Shown: positions 51,991 through 64,000 of the stretch, piece after piece
How the letters are laid out: each line of letters begins with the position of its first letter
How positions within the stretch are numbered: the first letter of the stretch is position 1
Assembly: GCA_963969495.1 (NCBI GenBank)
Contig: OZ018324.1
Span: forward strand, 155,852,172-155,916,171
Length of the DNA: 64,000 nucleotides
Origin: Ceratothoa steindachneri
Lineage: Eukaryota > Arthropoda > Malacostraca > Isopoda > Cymothoidae
Reading direction: 5' to 3'
Notes under the pieces: generated by a model
What the model saw: the letters and a program-made list of their open reading frames with translations, nothing else
What the model was told of the DNA's origin: nothing
The model's database searches: none
Program-made: the position numbers and the translations under genes

Positions 51991-53340
51991 GACAAAATCA
52001 CTAAACGGTAAAATTTGGATGAGTCTAAAGGCTAAAAGAATTGCTGAAAGTTCAGCGGTAAAAATGGATGCTGGTGGCGGCAAAGATAAAGTTAGGAATT
52101 CTCCTCCTGGGTAGATGGCTGCGGCGCCCACGCCACCGTCTGACTTAGAGCCATCCGTGTATATTGGGTAGCATTGTTTGTGTGAGCTCGAATGCTCTAA
52201 GAACAGGCTCTTAATGATGCGAGGGTCCATTGAAGACTTCTCCAGGCTCCACATGTTGGTACATACTGTGGGGGGAGGAGAACGCCAACTAGGGGTCAGT
52301 AAGGATGGAAGGGTAAGGACCCTTGGAGCACCCAGGTTAGAAAGATGATCTCTTATGCAAAGGTTCAGGGGGCGAGGTAAAGATGGCAACTTATCATATG
52401 CCGCCGTTGATTCGGCAGCATACAGGCATCTGTAGACCTCTGATACAGAGGCTCGCTGTACTCGGCAGAGGTATCGCATGCAGATTTGAAGTATATGGTA
52501 GGGTAAAGGGAGTACGCCACTCTCGCAGTGAAGGCTGTTGACAGCGGAAGTACAGAAGGCTCCACTAGAAAGGCGAACTCCGAGGTTTCGAATCGGGTTC
52601 AGCATTTTAAGGGCTGAAGGGGAAGCCGATGAGTAAATTTGACAGCCATAATCCAATTTGGATTGGACGAGAGCTGTGTGTGTATAATGTCCACAATGTT
52701 TGTCGGTTGCTGCCCCCCGAAGTGTGTGAGAGGACTTTCAAAATGTCTAGAGCCCGCAGACAGCCTGTTCGAAGTCAGCGTAGGTGTGGTAACCAGGATA
52801 ACTTTGGATCGAGAGTTACTCCAAGGAACCGAAACTCGGAGACAAACTCTATATCTTCGCCTTGTACATAAATAGATGGCGGAATAAGAACCCATCTGCC
52901 TCGGTGGAAATACATTGCTTTGGTTTTGTTCGTGGAAAAGGGAATCCTTTAAGTTGTGCTCTTTTAGATACAGCATCGACCGCCAGTTGTAGCCGACGCG
53001 TTGCTGATGGAAGGCGAGGTGAGGAACAGTATAGTGCTAAATCATCGACAAACAGAGTTGCCGATACACCCTCTGGGAGAGACGAAATAATATCATTAAT
53101 GACAATTATAAAACATAAGACACTTAAAACACTGCCCTGAGGAACCCTCTCCTTTTCGGGTTACAGGTCAGAGTATGCGTCTCCAACACCTACCTTGAAG
53201 GATCAAGATGCTAAAAAACTTTGAAGAAGTTACGGTACAAGGCCTCTCATATCCCAGACGTATAGCTGCTTTAAGATGCCGTATCTCCATGTTGTGTCGT
53301 AGGCTTTCTCAATATCGAAAAATATGGCCTAGGACTCGGT
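51979..53340 (-). pseudogene. LINE beta ORF2: RT palm/thumb and RNase H start
   Basis: Minus-strand frames give ATLFVDDLALYCSSPRLP (catalytic FVDD, bases near 53046-53057), AMYFHRGRWV, FRFLGVTLDPKLSW, and 52656-51979 with MDYGCQIYSSASPSALK, GAFCTSAVNSLHCESGVLPL, then YPIYTDGSKSDGGVGAAAI and SIFTAELSAILLAFRL (RNase H Asp and Glu). Stops near 52870 and 53130. RT plus RNase H in one ORF2 assigns it to the I superfamily. Confidence 0.78.
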
Positions 53341-54380
53341 GCTTTAATGAAAAAGCTTTCCTGACCGATCCCTCGAAACGTGTAGTAGCTCAAGGGTACT
53401 ATGACCTTTGCGGAAGCGACATTGAAATGTAGAGATAAGGTGATTGGTTTCTAGGAAGCAGTTTAGGCGCTCCAATACCATTTTTTCCAGCAACTTACTC
53501 AAATAGCTGGTGAGAGCTATAGGACGGTGGTGATCTGCGTCCAAACCGTCCCTGCCTGGTTTGACAAAGGAAAGGATGATCCCAATGCGCCATGAAGATG
53601 GGTAAAAACCCTTCACCCTTAAGGTTGTACAAATTAAGTAAGGAGAGAGTAGAGTGTGGATGTAGGTGCCGAATCATATCGAAATGGATCTCATCAAGGG
53701 CAGGGGAAGTAGATCTGCAAAGGGACAAAGCGTTATGCAGCTCATGGATGCTGAATAGAGCGTTATATGGAAGGTTAGATTTTGTTGTGAAGTTAAGAGA
53801 ATGAGACTCTTCCTTTGATTTGTAGGATTGAAAAGCCTTATCGTAATGACTGACACTGCTGACGGCGCGGAAATGGTCAGCAAAAGCATTGCTGACCGCC
53901 AGGCCGTCATTCTCCAAGGAACCGTCTAAGTTGAGTGTGGGGGTATGATGATTAGCATAACGGCCCCTGATCTTATTAATCCTCTTCCAGATCTTAGCAG
54001 TTGGTGTCATAGAGGAAATTAATGAAACATCGCGGCGCCATGAATTTCGGCGAGCCTGACGAAGGGTTCTTTGGCGAAGCGCACAAGCTCGGTTTCGGTC
54101 GACCTTATTGCACAAAGTTGGGTTCTTTCGGAATCGGGCATGGGCTAACTTGTAATTTTTCATAGCTGTTGTACACGTCGAGGTCTACCATGGCGCGGTT
54201 GAGCGGCCCGTGGCGGCCCACCTCCGTGGGATAGTCTGTATTGCTGGATTGTAGATAGTCGATGTAAAGTATTCTACTGCCGTGGCCACTCCATTGAAGG
54301 TCCCCAAGGATGCACTTGTGAAGGACGCCTCTCGGACACCTTCCCAATCTGCATGACCTAAATCCCACTTAAGGGGCATA
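53340..54380 (-). pseudogene. LINE beta ORF2: endonuclease/RT linker and RT blocks 0-4
   Basis: 54163-53495: RNRACALRQRTLRQARRNSW, TAKIWKRINKIRGRYANH, FSIHELHNALSLCRSTSPALDEIHFDMIRHL. 53616-53344: FYPSSWRIGIILSFVKPGRDGLDADHHRPIALTSYLSKLLEKMVLERL in part, then FQCRFRKGHSTLELLHVSRD. The frame changes near 53500 and just below 53344. Confidence 0.78.
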
Positions 54381-54902
54381 GTTGTATGAGGGCTAACTTG
54401 AAGGGCCGACAAGACAATAAGGAAGTGGTAACTCCCATGGAGATCGTCAAGAATTGACCATCGAAATTCCGTGAAGCAATCCGGGGAACAAACAGACAGG
54501 TTAACACAGCTAAAAGAGTCCGTCTGGACATGATAAGAGGTAAAATCGCCAGTATTTAAAACACAAAGAAAGTCAAATAATAAAAGAGACTCTAAGATAC
54601 TGCCTTTGGCATTTCGAGTGATGTCACCCCAGTATGGGTGACGGGCGTTAAAATTTCCTAGTAATAAGAATGGGGAGGACAACTGGTCTATAAGTTCTAA
54701 AAGGTCGGGTCTTGACAATGATAAACAAGAGGGTAGGTAAATAGAGCAAACGGTAAAAAGCCTAGTAAGAAAAACCCTCACGGCAACAGATTGGAGGGTA
54801 GTATGTAGGGGGATGGGAGAAACATGGGATGAATATAACATGATTGACAGTCCCTCATGAGAGGAGTTTCCAATAGGAGCAATAGTTAAAAATGAGAAAG
54901 CC
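54185..54902 (-). pseudogene. LINE beta ORF2: endonuclease, C-terminal three quarters
   Basis: [63 protein letters not shown] (GDFN-x-R-H motif with Asp changed to Asn), [14 protein letters not shown], and [13 protein letters not shown] (S-D-H block changed to SYH). Two catalytic positions are therefore altered. The frame appears to continue into the (AT)n tract as an IY repeat; that is LTR sequence. The true N-terminus of the domain lies at 63369-63510. Confidence 0.82.
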
Positions 54903-55917
<1,015 letters not shown>

Positions 55918-56275
55918 AAATTGGTGCTCAAATTTAGTAATCTCCCGTCAATCAATAAATATTTTTAAACGATAAAATAATTCTTTACTCCACTCGTCAA
56001 TTTCGTCCTAAAGCCTCGCTTGAGCCTTTTTTAATATCGCGTATAATCTTTAACATCATCCTTCCAATTATCATAATTCACGTCATTTTAATTTAATATT
56101 ATCCCCTATATTCAACAATTGGACAATTTCCTTAATTCCTCAATTATTTTTCAATCCTTCATATTCCTGTGCTCGTGACCAATTTACGCACACACACACA
56201 CACATACGTGCACACAGCCACAGCTACTTCTCACGTAAACACCTTCATTCAACTAGCGCAAGCATACGTAAAACA
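55918..56275 (+). other. gypsy element leader with probable primer-binding site
   Basis: TTGGTGCTC begins near 55921, directly after the LTR end, in the position of a tRNA primer-binding site. An (AC)n run lies near 56189-56204. Gag follows. Confidence 0.6.
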
Positions 56276-57378
56276 TTGACTATGATGGACCAAACACACC
56301 AACTAAAGACATCAGTTAGCGCCCAACCGTCTTCATCAAACCCACAGTCCGATCATAGACAACCACAAGCGTACCTCTCTCTCCCCGTGTTTGATCCTGC
56401 AAACCCAATTGCATGGTTGGAAGTCTCATCCCTTCTTCTTAAACCACAGCTCATCACCGAGGAGGAGAAAGTATCAGCAATCATCCAGCGGTTACCCATA
56501 AGTACCTTTATTCAATTCAGGGAAGTGTTGATTAACGGGGAACAGGCTGATGTTTTAGACCACCTGAATGAGGCTTTTCTCAATACATATGGTAGGTCCC
56601 AAATAGATGACCTGAGAGAGCTCTTGAATACTCAGGAAATGAGAAATAAGAGCCCTACTACATTTTTATCTCATCTGAAGGACCTTATCAGGGTAATAGG
56701 TGCTCAAATTGAACTTTTTAGCTCTCTCCTCACCGAAATTTTCAGGAGAGGAGTCCTCGAGGGAATTAGGCCATTAATCCTAACTCGAACCCAACAAGCA
56801 TTGATGAGGTTGCTGCAGCCGCATATAAATTGTATAAAAGTCCTTATGTAAATTGGGGCAACGGCCAAACACACGGCACATTTAACAATGCTTCAATTTC
56901 GCAGGTTCGAGGCACGTCAAGCTCTTCTGACGAACGGGCCGAGCGTTCAAGGGTTCCATCTTTCCTATCGAGAGACCTTGAGGCTTCAATAATGAGGATG
57001 AAAACCGACATCCAGCGGTTAAAGCTGCAGCGTGAACCACAGAGCGAGCACGGACACAGGTTTGGCAATCGAAGGCGCAGGCCCCGCTCTGGTTCACGAA
57101 AGAGAAACCAACGAGGGCATCCCGATGCAAGAGGTGAGAGACAGCAAAATTGTCAACCTCATTCTTCCGACTATTCTCCTTATCTTCCACACCATCAGGG
57201 CCTATGCTGGTATCATCAAAGGTATGGGCACAACGCTGTCCACTGTACACAACCTTGTAGCCACAGTTATGCTTCTTCACATACTGCGCCAAGTAATCTT
57301 CCGAAGCATAACGTTTCCTTTCCTCTCATCCAACTCAATGGTGTTGGTACCACAACAAATATGGTGCACAAGCTCTAA
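56276..57378 (+). pseudogene. gypsy element gag with CHHC-type zinc finger
   Basis: 56276-56851 (191 codons): a Gag core with LPVFDPANPIAWLEVSSLLL, VSAIIQRLP, DDLRELLNTQEM, SPTTFLSHLKDLI. A one-base shift near 56790 moves to the second frame (56830-57378): a basic region RRRRPRSGSRKRNQRG, then CWYHQRYGHNAVHCTQPC, a C-x3-H-x4-H-x4-C finger. Such a finger in place of the CCHC knuckle is typical of the CsRn1-like Ty3/gypsy group, by my recollection. Gag assembles the virus-like particle of the retrotransposon. Confidence 0.8.
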
Positions 57379-57639
57379 AATGCTTGCACCTGTGCACATA
57401 TTTGGACCCACTATCTTCAAATCTCGACCCTCCAGTTTTCTCACTTCACCCAACTCAACCACTTTCTCCAAATCCTCATATTTCAATTTCCCAACCTTCA
57501 AATTCTGGCATTCCTCTCACTCCAGTCTCTCAATCACAAACTTTAAACTAGAAAGGCATGGGACAAAACTGGTCTACATCTCCTACCTACACTTCATTTC
57601 CTCAAGTGGCTCGATTTTGTAGAATAGGCTCCCGACGAT

Positions 57640-58845
57640 ATACTATATATATAACTATTCGTTGAGGGGATTATTCCATATTTCGAGTGTGTGGTAATCA
57701 GATTCCGAGAATGTTTCAAAAGGATGATGGGGGGGGCTGGAGAGGGCTTATTTATCTTCAATATACTTAAGAAGTGGAACGGAGCCCAGGGATAAATAAT
57801 ATGGCGAACATTAATAAAATAGAGTTTTATTAATTAATCTATCAAAACAACACACGGAAAATGTTTACATAACCGGGGATTAAAATGGGAGAAACACAGG
57901 AAATGAAAAAGGTCACGGGAATATTTGACTAAGCTGAGGATTAAGATTTGGAGGGATTTAAAACGGCAAAACAAACAAAAAGGGGGAATGGTTGGCTATA
58001 ATCGTTTAAAGCACAGAGTTGCGTTGACAAAAGGTTAAATGGTTAAATGTAATGCGTAGCTAACGTAATTACAAGGTTGTCGTGCAGAGGAAGGCGATGG
58101 GAAGGAATCTTCGGGGGGTGGCCTTAACGAGGGGGAAGGACTGTCTTCGAGGAGTGAGAGCGAAGTGGGGCTCGGAAGTACGAGCGATCCTTGAGACAGG
58201 ATATCAGAGATGTTCTAGATGAACAATGGAGGTTATTGTTGTAACCAAGCGTTCTCTTGAAGAACGTTAAAAAAGAGGGGAATTAAATTATCCTGACGTG
58301 ACTTCTTGGGAACGAGAACCGTTTCTTGACGAACGGGCATGAAGAACAATGTCTGTTCTAATGTTGTTCTCTTTCTAATGTTCTCTGTTCTAATGTTGTT
58401 CAATATCCCTTGGCACTCAAGGGATATTGTCCTCTTCTGGACAATAAGGGATTTCTCGGGGTAGAGTTCCTAGGTGCACAAGGGAGACTGCATCGGCATG
58501 ATGCCTCGCAAGATAATCGGGATCTGGTTCAAATGCGAAATGTTATCGCATAAATACCCGGAGCTAGCCCCTTGGTGTAGGGGACAATATAAAGGGGGGG
58601 GGATGGGAACTCCGATGTAATGTCCCGGTGGCACATGGGAAAATATCTTATCTGCCCATAAGCCTAATTCAATCTGGCGAGATCGACGCATGGAGGCAAA
58701 CGGGGGATTGAACCTCCTTGATTAAACTTGGGGATGATGGGTGATAACGCGCCTTCTACTTCCTCTCGCAGGATACACGTGTGGAAGCATGTGTTTCGAC
58801 ATGTGATAGGGGCTGAAGCATAGCGGCCTCAGACCGTTCTATCAC
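57640..58845. other. unclassified ~1.2-kb insert between gag and protease
   Basis: Gag/protease sequence is interrupted by AT-rich then purine-rich DNA without coding potential. Near its right edge TGTGATAG (58800) and CTATCACA (58838) form an 8-bp inverted pair 45 bp apart. It could be a solo LTR or non-autonomous element of another family. Boundaries are approximate. Confidence 0.45.
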
Positions 58846-59165
58846 ACTTGCCCATTTCGTATTTTTGACCCACTTTCTGAATTTTCATTCCTGGTGGACA
58901 CTGGTACTGAATGCAGTGTCATGCCAATTTCTAAGGCTGACAAAGCTTCTGCCCCTTCAAATTTAGTTCTGAAGGCAGCCAATTCGACCAATATTAGGAC
59001 CTATGGAAGGCGTAACCTTCAAGTCTCACTCGGTCTCTGGCGGGTTTTTCGATGGACTTTCATCATGGCCAAGGTAGATTGTCCAATATTGGACCTCGAC
59101 TTTCTTTCGGCTCACGACCTCTTGGTCGATTCTCGACAACGCAAGCTCGTCGACGGAAAAAACTC
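58846..59165 (+). pseudogene. gypsy element protease domain
   Basis: FRIFDPLSEFSFLVDTGTECSVMP has the D-T-G active-site triad of an aspartic protease. WTFIMAKVDCPILDLDFLSAHDLLVD matches the F-x-x-A-x-V-x-x-P-I-L-G-x-D-F-L-x-x-x-x-L-L-V-D ending, with the flap Gly before DFL replaced by Leu. It would cleave Gag-Pol. The frame ends at 59271. Confidence 0.78.
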
Positions 59166-59289
59166 TCCTCACTGTCTCATATTCGTACTCACGTTCTCAG
59201 AGTTCCCTCCTCTCTATTCGTCTCCCATTCACCAAACCACCGTTTCAGCGCCTCCTTCAGGAGTTTCCTGAGCTCACCCTTCCACCTTC

Positions 59290-60710
59290 GAAGGACAGGC
59301 CCATTAAACATAGTGTGGTGCATCGGATCGAGACAACAAGAGGTCCTGTATTCTCACGGCCACGCCGTCTAGCACCTGATAAACTCTCTGCTATAGGTGA
59401 TGAATTCCAATTCATGATTGATTCCGGCCTTTGTAGGCCTTCCTCTTCTCCGTCGGCCTACGCACTTCACATTGAGCCCAAATCCACGCCGGAGAAGTTC
59501 AAAGCAGTTAGGGATTACAGAGCTCTTAACGATGTTACAATTCCTGATCGTTATTCCTTGCCGTACTTAGCCGATTTTACCTCTTCTCTCCATGGCTGAA
59601 CGATTTTTTCTCGCTTGGATCTGGTTCGTGCTTTCAACCAGATCCCTATTCACCCAGATGATGAGGCAAAGATTAACATCACCACTCCGTTTGGTGCTTT
59701 TGAAATGGTCAAGATGCCATATGGATTGTGTAACTCTGGGCAAAATTTCCAGGGCTTTATGGATCAAGTCCATAGGGGTCTTCCGTTTGCATTTTGCTAC
59801 ATCGAAGACCTCCTAATATCTTCTTCCTCGCTGGAGGAACACTTTTCTCACCTTCGCCAAGTTTTTTCTCGTCTTCAGGAGTACGGTATCGTACTAAACA
59901 CCTCCAGCTGCCTCTTTGATGTCCCACAACTCTCATTCTTGGGGCACCATGTCTCGAGTGCAGGGATTAGTCCACTCGAAGATAAAGTTAGCGCGATGTG
60001 AAACTTTTCTCGTCCTACATCACGCAAACAACTCAGGAGTTTTTGTAGCATGGTCAATTTCTACCACAGATTCATCCCTAAATATGCCTAGGTCATGCAA
60101 CTTCTTAACTCTATCCTCACTAAAACCAAAAAGAACTCTCCTCTTAAATGTACCGCTAAGGCGTGCGATTCATTCTCTCGCACCAAAGAGGCTATTGCCC
60201 GCGCTGTGGAATTGGCTAATCCTTCTCCAGGAGCCCCCATCAGCGTCGCCTCAGATGCATCCTCAACCCACGTAGGTGCAACCTTGCAGCAGAAAGTTGG
60301 TGACCAATGGCAACCTCTTGCTTTCTTCTCTCGCGATCTTACAAACCCTCAAAAGAGATATTCAACGTTCTCTCGAGAACTCCTCGTAATATATCTCGCT
60401 GTCCGCCATCATTTGGAAGGGCGTGAATTTACCATTTTTACTGGCCATAAGCCCTTGGTCGGTGCATGTTCGTCTCGTAGTACTTCGTCAGTACACACTG
60501 CAGTTGACACTCATCTTGATTTCATCCTGCAGATGACGAACGATATTCGCTACGTCCCTGGTTCTTCAAACGTCGTACCAGACGCGCTCTGTCGCATTTC
60601 ATCGATTTCTGGCACGCAACTCTCCTGCACTGCACCCATCGATCATGCAACAATAGCGCTTGCCCAGGAACAAGATGAAGACACGCAAACACTGCGTCAC
60701 TCTTCTTAAC
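59290..60710 (+). pseudogene. gypsy element reverse transcriptase and RNase H
   Basis: HRIETTRGPVFSRPRRLAPDKL, FKAVRDYRALNDVTIPDRYSLPYL, stop (59597), [41 protein letters not shown], then [11 protein letters not shown]: the active-site box is YIED (59798-59809) instead of YxDD. RNase H follows: ISVASDASSTHVGATLQQ, FFSRDLTNPQKRYSTFSREL, EGREFTIFTGHKPL (D to G in the T-D-H-K position), YVPGSSNVVPDALCRI. Stops at 59597, 59999 and 60088 and altered catalytic residues mean no active enzyme. Confidence 0.85.
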
Positions 60711-60739
60711 TCGTCGTTCGCGAGATCGACTTGACTGAC

Positions 60740-61705
60740 AGTCCTTCCAGGCGCATCCTGGTTGACTATTCATTTTCTGACTGTCCTCGTTCTCTCATTC
60801 CTCTCGCTTACCGTCAGCACATCTCCGACCAAATTCATGGCCTCTCTCATCCTGGCGTCAATGCCACTCGCAAGCTCGTTGCACACCGCTTCGTTTGGCC
60901 AGGTATCAATGCCGACGTGGCCAAATGGAGTCGCTCATGCCTGCCATGCCAGCGTGCTAAAGTCCACCGCCACACAAAAGCTACTCTGGTCCCTTTTCCT
61001 CTTCCTTCGTCACTTTTTGACGCCGTTCACATCGATCTAGTAGGTCCTCTTCCTTACCCTCGTGGTTGCAATTATCTTCTCACCATGACCGATCGTTTTA
61101 GCCGCTGGCCAGAGGCGGTCCCTATCTCGGACGTAAGAGCTTCCACTGTCACTCGAGCTTTCGTCTCAGCATGGGTTGCTCGTTTTGGTGTTCCCTCAAC
61201 GATCATGACTGATCGTGGCAGCCAGTTTGAATCCCACCAATAGGATGCCCTCATGTCAGTCCTTGGCTCCTTTCGCCATCGTACTACAAGCTATCACCCC
61301 CCAGAGTAACTCTAAGGTAGAACGTCTGCATCAGACCATCAAAGCAAGCTTACGCTCCACAGATCCAAACATAACTTGGGTGGACAAGCTACCTTTGATT
61401 GTCCTTAGCATTCGCTCGTCCTTAAAAGAGGATTTAGCTTGCTCTGCAGCGGAATTAGTTTACGGTACTCAACTTCGTCTACCCGGTCAATTCTTTTCTT
61501 CCTCTGACCGACCTCTACCTTCTCACCTAGATCCTTCTTCATACGTACATAACCTTGTACGGGTGATGGCTGAAATTAGGCAAACTGCCCCTAGATTGCC
61601 TGCTAATTATAAAACCTTCGTGCCGACAGAGATGATAACATGCTCCCATTGTTTTCGTCCGTCGCGATTCAGCTCGCACTTCGTTACAACCAGTCTATGA
61701 CGAAC
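60740..61705 (+). pseudogene. gypsy element integrase
   Basis: HGLSHPGVNATRKLVAHRFVWPGINADVAKWSRSCLPCQRAK is the H-H-C-C zinc domain (both Cys seen, second His in LSHPG). FDAVHIDLVGPLP and MTDRFSRWPEAVP carry the first Asp region; FGVPSTIMTDRGSQFES the second Asp. A stop at 61242 follows, and a shifted frame gives the Glu region (SKVERLHQTIKASLR). The domain inserts element DNA into the genome. Broken by at least two frame changes. Confidence 0.82.
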
Positions 61706-62295
61706 CATTTCTCGTTATCTCCAGGAAGCCGAAATTCTTCGTCTTAAAGCTTGGCACCAGGCAAGATATTGTCCCTATCGACCGTCTAAAACCTGCTTAT
61801 ACCGAAAATGTTCGTCTGAAACCCCAGTCACCTCATTCTCTTCCTAATATACTCCTTTATGGTACAGTAATCCCCCAAAACAACGTAAACCCCAATTTTT
61901 TAACTACCGCCTTTCCAACTCCATCTTCCGTTTTGCTTCATCCTCCTCCTTTGTTGCAGGAACCCTCATCGGCAGAAGTGGTTAGTCAGGAGCAAATCTC
62001 ACCCACTGTCACTCCGTCAGCGGACAACGAAACTCAAGACTCCTACATCCCGCTTGACGCCATCTCAAAAGCAACCAGCAAGCGGATCACCTTTGCTCCG
62101 TAAACCTTCTCTCGTGACAGTGCCTCGTTCAACGCTAATGCCAATGCCCCTTAAATCTGTGTCCTCGTACCCGCAGCCAAACCAATGGCAATGTCACACG
62201 CTCCGGTCGCGTCTTCAGGATGCCTCGTCGGTACTCGGACTTTAAATATCAAAATAGTAAAAAGAGGGGGGGGGGGAACCTTCTTAGACGGGGAG
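61706..62295 (+). pseudogene. gypsy pol C-terminal tail and polypurine tract
   Basis: Frames give YDEPFLVISRKPKFFVLKLG and IVPIDRLKPAY, the chromatin-binding-like tail of CsRn1-type integrases, then a Ser/Pro-rich stretch ending [16 protein letters not shown] purine-rich tract (AAAGAGGGGGGGGGGGAACC, near 62259-62280, and GACGGGGAG before 62296) precedes the 3' LTR and would prime plus-strand synthesis. Confidence 0.65.
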
Positions 62296-63368
<1,073 letters not shown>

Positions 63369-63510
63369 CCGGGTACCGACGGAAAGGGCCGTATACCCAG
63401 TTTATTCCCCCGAAGACAAATAACTGCGGGGTGGATAGTCGGCAAAAGAATTTTGAGTTCTTTCCACTTTGGAAGAACGCCTTGGCAATTCCATTGTAAA
63501 ATGGAAGATA
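63369..63510 (-). pseudogene. LINE beta ORF2: endonuclease N-terminus (left part)
   Basis: The minus strand reads ISSILQWNCQGVLPKWKELK, then LLPTIHPAVICLRGNKLG and FPSVPGI. This is the first strand and helix of the EEP endonuclease of I/Jockey-type LINEs (I-L-Q-W-N-C-R-G ... I-I-C-L-Q-E-T); the catalytic Glu position of QET reads RGN. It runs into the gypsy 3' LTR. The missing continuation (AFSFLTIAP) sits on the far side of the gypsy element at 54902. Confidence 0.78.
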
Positions 63511-64000
63511 TTATGTGGGACGATTAGATACCCCTGTGGATATTTTTTTCTCTTTTGTGGCCGATATTGTATTTGAGGTTCGTTCCAAAGAGCTTGGGAG
63601 ACGGAGAGCAGATTTTGAGGATCCTGCTTTTGCAGGGGGAAGAGATCCTAGATGGAGCAGTAACTGGAGCTTTTTTCGTGGGTTTTGGAGAACCGACCGA
63701 GGGCCTTGATTGTAATTCGGGCTCACAACCTTGCGAAAAAGAAGATCGAGAAGGGATTTTCGGCCGGTAGATCCGGATTCATGGGTCGAGGGTATTTTCA
63801 GGATCTGAGGAGTTGCTCCAACCACCGCGATTGGTGATGTTGCTTTCATCGGATCAATGGTAGAAGGGCGAGTGGAACGGACAGGTGATCTGAGCGAGGT
63901 GTGTGGAACTGGGTGTATATCTGTCGTCGTTTGGATTAGGACGGGACCTAAGTCCTGTGAAGGGTGAGTCGACTTAAGGGCATAGAATGTTCAGCCATAG
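63511..64000 (-). pseudogene. probable LINE beta ORF1 C-terminal region
   Basis: A 112-codon minus-strand frame (63849-63511) is Ser/Lys/Pro-rich and lies directly upstream of beta ORF2, where ORF1 should end. No zinc knuckle is visible before the window ends, so assignment is by position. Confidence 0.35.

Larger units (their letters stand above)
51280..54902 (-). mobile_element. LINE beta (I superfamily), right part: endonuclease to C-terminal finger
   Basis: A single antisense element, interrupted at 54903 by a gypsy element and continued at 63369-64000. Order from 54902 downward: endonuclease, RT, RNase H, finger, 3' end near 51280. It differs from alpha throughout, so it is a distinct family. 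Confidence 0.82.

Overview
This is eukaryotic nuclear DNA. It holds one recognisable host gene, a tRNA pseudouridine synthase of the PUS1/TruA family. The gene lies on the + strand in eight coding exons between about 9.3 and 33.3 kb. Nearly everything else is transposable-element (TE) debris. Split-codon introns, many non-LTR retrotransposon lineages (I-like, CR1/L2-like, Jockey-like, RTE-like), a CHHC-type Ty3/gypsy element, Tc1/mariner and piggyBac-like DNA transposons and long (AT)n tracts suggest an arthropod. A decapod crustacean is my guess, from element composition only; species cannot be read from the window.

Layout. 0-2.7 kb: a hAT-like scrap, an antisense Ty3/gypsy remnant and antisense LINE scraps. 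3.8-6.1 kb: an L2/CR1-like LINE (PHD-type ORF1, zinc knuckle, endonuclease) interrupted by a piggyBac-like deletion derivative and cut off by two stacked copies of an I-like LINE, called family alpha here. 9.3-33.3 kb: PUS1. Intron 1 holds a Tc1/mariner transposase split by LINE pieces. The 12.4-kb intron 4 holds several alpha copies, a Jockey-like fragment and two (AT)n tracts. Intron 7 holds an RTE-like fragment, a nearly complete DDE transposon with terminal inverted repeats, and alpha ORF1. 34-35.8 kb: antisense CR1-like LINE (delta). 36-47.6 kb: one alpha element split by a CR1-type LINE (gamma) with a zinc-finger/coiled-coil/SGNH-esterase ORF1. 47.8-51.3 kb: mariner C-terminus, LTR fragment, antisense alpha ORF1 with tandem 5' monomers, RTE-like fragment. 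51.3-64 kb: an antisense I-like LINE (beta) into whose endonuclease a CHHC-type gypsy element (about 54.9-63.4 kb) has inserted; both LTRs carry a long (AT)n tract.

The PUS1 exons join in frame at every junction to a protein of about 422 residues with the family motifs in order, so the gene looks intact despite about 20 kb of intronic insertions. Its sixth intron uses a GC donor. No TE reading frame looks fully intact: stops, frameshifts and deletions occur in all of them. I saw no convincing tRNA, rRNA, CRISPR or bacterial-type feature.
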